This document shows, one piece after another, positions 1 to 6,133 of a DNA stretch of 8,429 nucleotides (its first letter is position 1; each line of letters starts with the position of its first letter). The position numbers and the translations under genes are program-made. The DNA is taken from the NCBI GenBank assembly GCA_949113215.1, contig CARZYU010000045.1:1-8429 (forward strand). Reading direction: 5' to 3'. Source of the DNA: an uncultured Bacilli bacterium (lineage in GTDB: Bacteria > Bacillota_I > Bacilli_A > RF39 > UBA660). The notes beneath the pieces were generated by a model that saw only the letters and a program-made list of their open reading frames with translations, was not told the DNA's origin and did not search any database.

Positions 1-43
1 AATGAAATTTAGTGTGCGTGTCTTACGCCCCTTCGGTTGTTTC

Positions 44-121
44 CCGCGCGGGCGGTTTCCTAAAACGGTAATGAGAACTGGAACAATGTTAACAAACGGA
101 ATGTTGGGGCTCGCCCAGATT
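44..121 (+). repeat. DGR template repeat (TR)
   Basis: This 78-bp stretch aligns without gaps to 1625-1702 at a constant offset of 1581. Of 22 TR adenines, 16 differ in the VR (TR positions 62, 63, 65, 70, 71, 76, 77, 83, 86, 92, 94, 95, 96, 100, 101, 119). Of the 56 non-adenine positions only one differs (T61 to C). Read in the VR frame, the variable part is dominated by AAC/AAT codons (Asn at six of the ten varied codons), which adenine mutagenesis can turn into many residues without making stops. The 5' edge is the palindrome CCCGCGCGGG (43-52) and the 3' edge is an adenine-free GC block (103-116). In known DGRs such a repeat is transcribed and copied by an error-prone reverse transcriptase, and the cDNA replaces the VR. 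Confidence 0.95.
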
Positions 122-204
122 CACTTTTGAAGGAATCAAATTGGTTCAGAAAACAGATCTGTGAAATATATTTTAAGTAAAATATATCCGTATTTTAAAG
201 TGAA
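120..204 (+). other. Structured spacer RNA just 3' of the TR
   Basis: A long-range 8-bp inverted repeat, TTCACTTT (120-127) with AAAGTGAA (197-204), starts at the TR end. It encloses two more perfect inverted repeats: the palindrome ACAGATCTGT (153-162), and a 10-bp-arm AT hairpin at 166-175/178-187. Together they would fold as a multi-branched domain in the TR transcript. In the well-studied Bordetella phage DGR, the region between TR and RT is needed for priming cDNA synthesis, so a matching role is likely here. The fold was read by eye and no energy calculation was made. Confidence 0.6.
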
Positions 205-285
205 GGAATTTTCTTCTTTCTCGTCTCGCTAAGGAACAAGATTCTAATGCGAACGAAGCAATCAAAAAGCACTCACACAAACAAC

Positions 286-300
286 GAGTGAGGTTCACTC
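286..300 (+). other. Hairpin in the TR-RT leader, possible attenuator
   Basis: GAGTGA (286-291) and TCACTC (295-300) form a 6-bp stem with a 3-nt loop, followed by TTT. An alternative pairing, CACTC (270-274) with GAGTG (286-290), uses the same strand, so the two folds are mutually exclusive. It lies about 40 nt before the reverse transcriptase start. It could separate the TR RNA from the RT message as a weak terminator or processing site, but the U tract is too short for a confident terminator call. Nothing else is seen in 205-342 apart from the RT ribosome site GGAGG at 332-336. Confidence 0.35.
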
Positions 301-342
301 TTTGGGCGTTATTCGGGGTGTTTCTTTTGTTGGAGGAAAACA

Positions 343-1371
343 ATGACAGTGGAAGAAATATTCACATTTGAAAACTTATACGATGCTTACAAGCATTGTA
401 GACTTGGAAAGCAACACAAGGGAGAGGTCATTCGTTTTGAAACAAATTTGGCCGTTCAGTTAAATGATTTAAGAAAAGATCTGAAGAGCAAAACGTATCA
501 ATTAGGAAATTATAAAACGTTTCATATTTATGAACCGAAAGAGCGGTTGATCGAGGCCCTTCCCTTTAAAGATCGTGTCGTAATCCGCTGTTTTTGTGAT
601 GTATGTTTAAAACCAAAGATAGAACCGAAGTTAATCTATGATAACTGTGCTTGTCGAAGGGGGGGAAAGGGGACAGCATTTGCGATTCGGAGGTTACATC
701 AATTTCTACGGAGTGTGTATTTCGAGGAAAAAACCAATCAATTCTATTTTTTAAAGTGTGATATTCGTAAGTATTTTCCCAATATCAATCATGACACTTT
801 AATTCATCTATTAGAAGAATTAAAGTTTTCTAAAGATGAAATGTGGATGAACGAAAAGTTAATCAAGGAGCAACCAGATCATTCGTCGCTAGGACTTCCT
901 CTTGGGAATCAATCTAGCCAGTGGTTTGCACTTCTCTATTTAAACAAAATTGATCATTTTATTAAAGAACAATTGAAAATAAAATACTATGTTCGTTATA
1001 TGGATGATATGATTTTGGTTCATCCGAACAAAGTTTATTTGGCGAAATGCAAACAAGAGATCAAAAAGATGTGTAAAGATCTTTTACAATTAGAACTGAA
1101 TGAAAAGACGCAAATTGGTATCGTAAAAAATGGAATTGATTTCCTTGGATATCGACATATGGTAAGCAAAACAGGAAAGATCATTGTGAAAATACGTTCT
1201 TCTTCCAAACAACGTATGAAAAAACACTTAAAAACGTTAAACAAGTTATACCAAAAGAATATCGTCGATGAAGACTATGTCTATTTAAGAAAAAATGCTT
1301 TTTACAATCATATCAAAGATACGAACGAGAATAAGAAATTTAAGGTTGACACCTTTCCTTCTAAAAAATAA
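343..1371 (+). CDS. DGR-type reverse transcriptase
   Basis: This 342-residue reverse transcriptase is expected to copy the adjacent template RNA into cDNA with errors at adenines. Visible retroelement motifs in order are: LPFKDRVVIRCF (about 73-84); palm motif A KCDIRKYFPNI with catalytic Asp140; GLPLGNQSSQ (184-193), the [ILV]GxxxSQ signature typical of DGR enzymes; the catalytic box YMDD (219-222); and FLGY (267-270) with a basic C-terminal thumb region. There is no maturase, endonuclease or RNase H extension, and the length fits the stand-alone DGR family. The start is supported by GGAGG six bases upstream. A retron or group II intron enzyme is less likely because of the GxxxSQ motif and the adjacent TR/VR pair. 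No avd accessory gene is visible in the window, though one could lie left of position 1. Confidence 0.95.
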   Translation: MTVEEIFTFENLYDAYKHCRLGKQHKGEVIRFETNLAVQLNDLRKDLKSKTYQLGNYKTFHIYEPKERLIEALPFKDRVVIRCFCDVCLKPKIEPKLIYDNCACRRGGKGTAFAIRRLHQFLRSVYFEEKTNQFYFLKCDIRKYFPNINHDTLIHLLEELKFSKDEMWMNEKLIKEQPDHSSLGLPLGNQSSQWFALLYLNKIDHFIKEQLKIKYYVRYMDDMILVHPNKVYLAKCKQEIKKMCKDLLQLELNEKTQIGIVKNGIDFLGYRHMVSKTGKIIVKIRSSSKQRMKKHLKTLNKLYQKNIVDEDYVYLRKNAFYNHIKDTNENKKFKVDTFPSKK

Positions 1372-1388
1372 AAGATTTTGGAAAATCA

Positions 1389-1409
1389 TGGTATAATTGA
1401 CATGGTGAT
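1389..1409 (+). promoter_or_regulatory. Extended -10 box and ribosome site before the variable protein
   Basis: TGGTATAAT (1389-1397) is a perfect extended -10 element. GGTGAT (1404-1409) is a Shine-Dalgarno match four bases before ATG 1414, and it decides the start over the upstream in-frame TTG at 1378, which has no ribosome site. If the -10 is used, transcription would begin near 1404, leaving almost no 5' leader. A second weak possibility is TTGACA (1346-1351) with TAAAAG (1369-1374), 17 bp apart. Confidence 0.45.
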
Positions 1410-1413
1410 ATCT

Positions 1414-3342
1414 ATGTTTCAAAACGAAATAACCTTTTTAAGTTCAGATCAAATTTTTGGAAGAAATTCCTTGGACCTTTTTAAACATTATAGTAGAGAA
1501 TGTGCGATTACCGATTTTTCGATTTTATTAGGCGGTTATGTAGATGATAAGATAACAGTAGAGGATAATCTTGGAAAACATTATACTGATTGGTGGTGGA
1601 CGAGAGACTATTTTAATGATAGCTCCGCGCGGGCGGTTTCCCCGAGCGGTCGTGAGCTCTGGAGCACTGTTAGCCTCCGGTCTGTTGGGGCTCGCCCAGC
1701 TTTGCCGTACTCTCTCATCTCTTCCTTCTGCTCGAACGCAGTGAGAGTAAAAAAGGGAATTTGTGAAGTTCAATTTGGAGAATATCCACAATGGATTGTA
1801 GATCAAACCTTGGCACCTGAATTGGAATACCAATATAACAATGCTTCTACCATGAGGAATACAGGAAAAAAATATACGACAGATTCGGTTGATTGGGATG
1901 AATATGAGACTGGTTTTCTAGCGAAAGAACATATAGAATATGAGTATCAAAACAATAAATATATTCGAATAATAGGGGATTATAATGGAAAGGGAAAAAG
2001 ATTATCCGATGGTAGGAAGGTTAAAGAAGGAGATCCTTACTGGATTAAAGTAGAACCGATCACTTGGATAGTTGACGAAAAGGCCAATATTGCCCTTGCG
2101 AAATATCTTCTTTTTGCCGGGGTTCAATATGATCTTCTTAAAGATTATCAACAGGATTTTAATCAAACAAATATCAAGCGATTTTTAACGACGTATTTTG
2201 CCAATGATATTGTTGCATCACGAATAGTCCAAAATCAAGAAGAGCAAACTGGGAAAATAAGAAGGAAGCCAAATCCATATGGTTTTCATTTTAATGGTGT
2301 CAGTGAAGAGGATATGATTAAGGGAGCGGTGGAAAGTAATGTCCCCGTGTTTTTGCATGGCAAAAGTAGCGATGGAAAAAGCGCCAGGGTCAAGCAATTA
2401 GATCCCGATTGTGAGATCATTTATATGCGAAATGCTACTCCAGATAGTTTGAATGGAAAGAGTGTTTACAATGCAAACACTGGAGAGATGATCGATATAC
2501 CACCAACATGGTATCAAAGTCTAAAAGAAAAGTGTGAAAAAGAGCCTGACAAGATTCATATTTTATTTTTCGATGAATTAACCAATGCTCTACCATCCAT
2601 TCAAGGAATGGCCTTTAATATCGTATTAGACAAAGAAGTAAATGGAAAGTGGCAATTACCGGAGAACGTTCGAATTGTGGCAGCAGGAAACGATTTGAAC
2701 GATTCTTTAGCGGCCAATCAGATGGCAGAACCACTCTTCAATCGTTTTGCGCATGTTTATATTAATACGACGGTTGATAGCTGGTTGGAATGGGCGACAA
2801 CGCCAAACGAAAGTTACGAACGATTAAATTATGAGAAAGTGGTCGGAAAAAGGCCTAAAATTCATCCGGCAGTCTATGCTTACATTGCATATAAATCTTT
2901 TTCTCATCAAGATGTTTTGAGAACTCCTTATACGGGAGACAAACCCAATGCCGATCCTAGAAAATGGGAAATGGCCTCCAAGGTGCTGTATGAAACGAGG
3001 CAACCCGAGATGTTACGAGCTCTGATCGGAGAAGAATTGACAAGAGATTTTGTAATGTTTTCGAAACAATCCTTTTTAACGGTAGAAGATGTACTCAATC
3101 ACAATTACACAAAAGAAGAAATTGAAAGAATGAATGCGTCCATGAAATTTGCGACTGCGGTTGGACTTTCTTCTGTGGATCAAGAACATTTTGAAGTGAT
3201 AAGAGACTTTATGAAAGAGATTGGATCAGAACCCAAAGCAGCTTTTGAATCCATGTGGACGCATGGAGATGAAGATCGATTAGAACATCTTGCAGAAATT
3301 AGGCTAAAAGAAGCAAATATGGAAGGAGGAAAGGGAAAATGA
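1414..3342 (+). CDS. DGR variable protein: CLec-like module fused to MoxR-like AAA+ ATPase
   Basis: This 642-residue protein is the target of the retroelement. Residues about 30-100 form a C-type-lectin/formylglycine-enzyme-like variable module with the usual signposts: LLGGYV, DWWWTRDYFN, then the VR and VGARPALP. Residues varied by adenine changes are 77, 78, 80, 82, 84, 85, 87, 88, 90 and 96. A second module follows, with FGEYPQ (121-126), VEPITWIVDE (about 213-222) and FAGVQ (234-238), as seen in DUF6273-like proteins. The C-terminal half is a MoxR-like AAA+ ATPase: Walker A GKSSDGKS (316-323), Walker B ILFFDE (383-388), sensor 1 Asn426 in AAGND, and arginine finger Arg444 in LFNRF. No signal peptide or membrane segment is seen, so it should be cytoplasmic. 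It overlaps the next gene by ATGA. The VR is N-terminal, not C-terminal as in classical DGR targets. Confidence 0.9.
   Translation: MFQNEITFLSSDQIFGRNSLDLFKHYSRECAITDFSILLGGYVDDKITVEDNLGKHYTDWWWTRDYFNDSSARAVSPSGRELWSTVSLRSVGARPALPYSLISSFCSNAVRVKKGICEVQFGEYPQWIVDQTLAPELEYQYNNASTMRNTGKKYTTDSVDWDEYETGFLAKEHIEYEYQNNKYIRIIGDYNGKGKRLSDGRKVKEGDPYWIKVEPITWIVDEKANIALAKYLLFAGVQYDLLKDYQQDFNQTNIKRFLTTYFANDIVASRIVQNQEEQTGKIRRKPNPYGFHFNGVSEEDMIKGAVESNVPVFLHGKSSDGKSARVKQLDPDCEIIYMRNATPDSLNGKSVYNANTGEMIDIPPTWYQSLKEKCEKEPDKIHILFFDELTNALPSIQGMAFNIVLDKEVNGKWQLPENVRIVAAGNDLNDSLAANQMAEPLFNRFAHVYINTTVDSWLEWATTPNESYERLNYEKVVGKRPKIHPAVYAYIAYKSFSHQDVLRTPYTGDKPNADPRKWEMASKVLYETRQPEMLRALIGEELTRDFVMFSKQSFLTVEDVLNHNYTKEEIERMNASMKFATAVGLSSVDQEHFEVIRDFMKEIGSEPKAAFESMWTHGDEDRLEHLAEIRLKEANMEGGKGK
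1625..1702 (+). repeat. DGR variable repeat (VR)
   Basis: This is the in-frame recipient copy of the TR, encoding residues 71-96 of the variable protein plus flanking bases. The first 17 bases (1625-1641) and the 17 bases 1683-1699 are identical to the TR, and nearly all change lies between them. The 3' identical block, GTTGGGGCTCGCCC and its flanks, is the likely initiation-of-mutagenic-homing region. One further adenine change lies beyond it (TR A119, VR C1700, Asp to Ala), so cDNA transfer probably began 3' of that base. The VR is about 69% GC against about 51% for the TR and much AT-richer flanks, because most adenines became G or C. Confidence 0.95.
1708..1749 (+). other. Inverted repeats just downstream of the VR
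   Basis: Starting six bases after the VR, TACTCTC (1708-1714) is complementary to GAGAGTA (1743-1749). Inside lies a smaller hairpin, CTGC (1728-1731), loop TCGAAC, GCAG (1738-1741). An alternative register pairs CTCTCA (1712-1717) with TGAGAG (1742-1747). DNA hairpins or cruciforms just after the VR are established cis-elements for target recognition in several DGRs and are absent after the TR. The sequence stays in frame here, encoding YSLISSFCSNAVRV. The position fits that role, but the stem is longer-range than the classic short hairpin. Confidence 0.55.
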
Positions 3343-3740
3343 CAGAAGAGCGGATGGACTTGTTAGAGAAGTATTTAAGAAGTGGTTTTAATCCTATTTT
3401 AGTAGAAGATATTCCAGTAGATTCTTTCCACAACTCTGTCGTTTTACCAGCGACTCTTGATCCATTAGAACTCAATGGGCATTACGAAGATCGTAATTTT
3501 TGTCCTCCCCATTGGTATCAAGAATTAGTAGAAAAAAGTAAAAAAGAAGCAGTGATTTTACTGATTGAAAATATCAATGAGGTTGATCCTTTTGAACAGA
3601 ATAAATTTATCGAACTTTTAAAGTATAAGAAAATCAGTACCTTTTCTCTTCCTATGAATTGTCTCGTTCTTGTAACTTGTAAAAATTTAGAAGAAAGAAA
3701 GTTAAGTGAAGAGGTTTTCTCTTTGCTTGCGAAAATATAA
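3339..3740 (+). CDS. Small degenerate AAA+ core protein without P-loop
   Basis: No standard family name is recognised for this 133-residue protein, but it resembles the AAA+ core of the preceding gene by eye. PPHWYQELVEKSKKE (56-70) matches PPTWYQSLKEKCEKE of the ATPase at 10 of 15 positions. ATLDPLELNGHY parallels ATPDSLNGKSVY. VILLIENIN (72-80) sits where Walker B ILFFDEL is, with the DE pair replaced by EN. LVLVTCKN (109-116) sits at sensor 1 and keeps its Asn. The Walker A position reads LVEDIPVDSF with no GK[ST], the arginine finger is missing, and the chain stops before the lid. It therefore cannot be an ATPase by itself; a structural or regulatory partner of the ATPase ring is likely. 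Its start overlaps the upstream stop (ATGA) after a GGAGG-rich stretch, implying translational coupling. Confidence 0.8.
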   Translation: MTEERMDLLEKYLRSGFNPILVEDIPVDSFHNSVVLPATLDPLELNGHYEDRNFCPPHWYQELVEKSKKEAVILLIENINEVDPFEQNKFIELLKYKKISTFSLPMNCLVLVTCKNLEERKLSEEVFSLLAKI

Positions 3741-3745
3741 GAGCA

Positions 3746-5119
3746 ATGATCGATATCGAAGCAATCAAACGAAAACTATTGGTAAAATATGCTCCTTTTG
3801 GAAGTGTAGTAGCCAATGTGGGTTTTAAGGAAGAAGATTCGGTTCCTACCGCTGGTACCGACGGTAAAACGATTTATTATAATTCGAAATTTGTAGAGTC
3901 TTTAACCGAAAAAGAAACGACGTTTCTTTTTGCTCATGAAATTTGTCATATTGCCTTTGACCATATTTATCGGTCCGAAGGAAAGGATGGGAAAATTTGG
4001 AATATTGCTACGGATGCGGTTATCAACGCCATGTTAAAGAAAGATAAACTACCTTTGATGAAAGGCGGAGTAGACAGGGAAGATGGAAACTATCTAAGTG
4101 CTGAGGAACTGTATGAGAAACTTTTAAAAGAGCAAAAGCAGGAAAATCAGAACAGTAATCAAGATGAATCAGAACATAATGATAAGTCACAGGAAAAGTC
4201 AAATCAGAATTCTAGTAACACCCAAGGAGACGGACAAGCAAGTGATAAAATGGAAGATAAACAAGAAAGCAGTGAAGGATCTTCGAAGGAGGAACAACAA
4301 GATAAGGATCAAGATGTGGGACACGATACACATGAAATGTGGAAAAAAGCAGTGAAGGAACGACAAGAAGAGAGAAAAAAGAGCCAAGAAAATGATAAGG
4401 GCGAAGAAAATCCTTCTACGAATAAAACGGAACCAATCAACGAGCAAGAAGTGTTTAAACAACTGCAAATAGAGAGAAAAAAACAGTTGGAGGAACTGCG
4501 CAAGTCCATTGTGAAAGAGTCACATACTCCTGGAGCAATGAGTAATGGTGAAGTGAGAGAGGTAAATGAAATTGGAGTTTCCAAACCACTGATCGATTGG
4601 CGAAGGTTATTAAAAGAGGCTATCAAATTCGATGTCGATTGGACGTATCAAAATGCCAGTGTTGAAGATGGAGTAGTGACCCCTTATTTGGAAGAACTTC
4701 CAAAACCAGAGACAGAAATTGTCTTAGATACGAGTGGTTCGATCGATGAAAACTTGCTTCGCAACTTCTTGAGAGAATGTAAGAATATTTTACAAAATTC
4801 CAAGGTGAAGGTAGGTTGTTTTGATACAAGGTTTTATGGTTTTACGGAAATCAGAAGTATAGAAGATATCGATCGTCTAACGTTTCAAGGTGGTGGCGGT
4901 ACGAACTTTGATGTTGCCGTTTCTGCTTTTACAAAAAGAGTAGAAAATAAAATCATCTTTACCGATGGAGAAGCCTCGATGCCTAGTATGTCCCTTGATG
5001 CAGTCTGGGTTGTATTTGGAAGTAGAAAAATAGCACCACCTGGTGGAAAGGTCATTCCAATCGATGAAGAGGCCCTTGAAAATTTATCTTATGACACTTC
5101 TTCAAAACACCGAAGATAA
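3746..5119 (+). CDS. DUF2201-type zincin-like metallopeptidase with VWA-like domain
   Basis: This 457-residue protein is built like the DUF2201 family: an N-terminal zincin-like domain, a long charged linker and a C-terminal VWA-like domain. The motif HEICHIAFDH (64-73) gives HExxHxxxxH with His64, Glu65, His68 and a possible third ligand His73, so the zinc site looks intact. Residues about 128-250 are low-complexity, rich in Glu, Gln, Lys and Ser, and probably disordered or coiled. The VWA part carries a full MIDAS set: DTSGS (328-332), Thr386 in GGGGTNF, and Asp407 in FTDGE. MoxR ATPases commonly pair with VWA proteins, which serve as their adaptor or substrate, and here the pair is encoded in one operon. 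The start lies five bases after the previous stop with only a weak ribosome site, consistent with coupled translation. Whether it actually cuts proteins is unknown. Confidence 0.88.
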   Translation: MIDIEAIKRKLLVKYAPFGSVVANVGFKEEDSVPTAGTDGKTIYYNSKFVESLTEKETTFLFAHEICHIAFDHIYRSEGKDGKIWNIATDAVINAMLKKDKLPLMKGGVDREDGNYLSAEELYEKLLKEQKQENQNSNQDESEHNDKSQEKSNQNSSNTQGDGQASDKMEDKQESSEGSSKEEQQDKDQDVGHDTHEMWKKAVKERQEERKKSQENDKGEENPSTNKTEPINEQEVFKQLQIERKKQLEELRKSIVKESHTPGAMSNGEVREVNEIGVSKPLIDWRRLLKEAIKFDVDWTYQNASVEDGVVTPYLEELPKPETEIVLDTSGSIDENLLRNFLRECKNILQNSKVKVGCFDTRFYGFTEIRSIEDIDRLTFQGGGGTNFDVAVSAFTKRVENKIIFTDGEASMPSMSLDAVWVVFGSRKIAPPGGKVIPIDEEALENLSYDTSSKHRR

Positions 5120-5151
5120 AAAATCTCACTTGAATTCAAGTGAGATTTTTT
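5118..5151. terminator. Bidirectional intrinsic terminator
   Basis: This is a perfect 34-bp palindrome centred on GAATTC, with 11-bp arms TCTCACTTGAA/TTCAAGTGAGA flanked by A6 on the left and T6 on the right. Its first two bases are the end of the VWA gene's TAA stop. It is read as stem plus U-tract from both strands, fitting the convergent deacetylase gene whose stop is at 5155. Confidence 0.9.
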
Positions 5152-5154
5152 CTG

Positions 5155-5994
5155 TTAGAGAGAAATGTTTAGTTTTCGATTGATTGTCACGCATATCTTT
5201 CGAATGAGCCCATTTCCATATTTGTTTTTAAATTGATCTGTTTCAAATATTTTCTTAAATTCTTCAAAACTTCTAGAAGCAGGAATTCTTGGGATTTTAT
5301 AATTATCAACACCTTTGGTGGCAAATTCTTCTTCTCCGGCAAAGGCAAGCTTATAGTTTTCTTCTTTCAAACTCTTAATAAAGTCTTCTGTATAAGTGTA
5401 ATAAGGATAAGCCAAATATTCTGCGGGAAAGAGCGCTTGGAACTTTTTAGTGTCTTCCCTTAGTTCTTGATACGTTTTCTTTTTGATAATAGGAGTTCCA
5501 TCTTCTGCTTGACGATGTAATCCATAAGTGTGGGAACCAAATGTAATTTGACCATCGTGATTTTTGATATCATTTAAGCCGATGAAATCAGTTCCTTCGC
5601 TTGAAGTTTCTCCAGTAAACTCTCCAACAACAAAAGAAGTAGCTTTGAAGTGGTACTTGTCTAAGACAGGTTTTGCATATTTAAGGAAAGAATAGTATCC
5701 ATCATCAAATGTAATCATAAAAGATTTTTCTGGTATCTTCTGATTCTTTTCTTTCCAATTGTAATATTCTTCGGGAGAAATACTAACGTATCCTTTTTCT
5801 TTTAAATAATTTAGCTGTCTTTCAAACTCTTCTACGGTCAACGCATCAACATCCTTTTCTTCCTCTGTTAAGACAATGCGGTGATAAGCAAGAACTGGGA
5901 ATTGTTGTTGATGTTTGTGATATTCTTTCCATAATAGAAAGGCAATGAAGAAGCTTAAGATCGCTAATGATAAATAGATTAATTTCTTTTTCAT
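5155..5994 (-). CDS. Membrane-anchored polysaccharide deacetylase (NodB/CE4 family)
   Basis: This 279-residue enzyme is predicted to remove N-acetyl groups from a cell-wall or exopolysaccharide sugar. The N-terminus is a signal anchor (MKKK then hydrophobic residues 5-22), placing the catalytic domain outside. CE4 features are YHRI (37-40), motif 1 TFDDG (95-99) with catalytic and metal Asp97/Asp98, motif 2 SHTYGLH (154-160) with metal His155 and His160, motif 3-like AYPYY (195-199), and KIPRI (233-237). The SHTYxLH form resembles poly-N-acetylglucosamine deacetylases more than peptidoglycan deacetylases, but the substrate cannot be fixed from sequence. ATG at 5994 is chosen over an in-frame TTG at 6000 because AAGGAA lies at a proper distance upstream (6003-6008). 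A possible -10 TACAAT lies at 6019-6024 on the minus strand. It converges on the DGR operon and is probably unrelated in function. Confidence 0.88.
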   Translation of the reverse strand: MKKKLIYLSLAILSFFIAFLLWKEYHKHQQQFPVLAYHRIVLTEEEKDVDALTVEEFERQLNYLKEKGYVSISPEEYYNWKEKNQKIPEKSFMITFDDGYYSFLKYAKPVLDKYHFKATSFVVGEFTGETSSEGTDFIGLNDIKNHDGQITFGSHTYGLHRQAEDGTPIIKKKTYQELREDTKKFQALFPAEYLAYPYYTYTEDFIKSLKEENYKLAFAGEEEFATKGVDNYKIPRIPASRSFEEFKKIFETDQFKNKYGNGLIRKICVTINRKLNISL

Positions 5995-6133
5995 GATCAA
6001 GTTCCTTTCACTATTTGCATTGTACTATAAAAGAAGTTATTTTGCTACTAATAAAGGAGAATGTAAGAGTTTTAGTTTGGGATATCCTGCTCTGTTGATA
6101 GTTGTCTCTTCTTGTAATAATTTAATTCTATTG

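Noticed and set aside
2..130. A 42-codon open frame beginning at an ATG and running through the TR.
   Set aside because: It overlaps the TR and its structured flank, has no visible ribosome site within the window and no recognisable protein features. The TR is expected to be non-coding.
343..1371. Retron or group II intron identity for the reverse transcriptase.
   Set aside because: The GxxxSQ motif, the adjacent TR/VR pair with adenine-specific change, and the absence of maturase or endonuclease regions all favour a DGR.
1378..1413. A 12-codon N-terminal extension of the variable protein from TTG 1378.
   Set aside because: There is no ribosome site before 1378, whereas GGTGAT stands just before ATG 1414, and the putative -10 box would lie inside the extension.
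4164..4829. Several open frames on both strands within the VWA gene.
   Set aside because: They are shadows of the low-complexity, codon-biased linker and VWA region and lack ribosome sites and recognisable motifs.
5995..6000. TTG start of the deacetylase at 6000.
   Set aside because: ATG 5994 has the better-spaced AAGGAA and gives the standard MKKK signal-anchor start.
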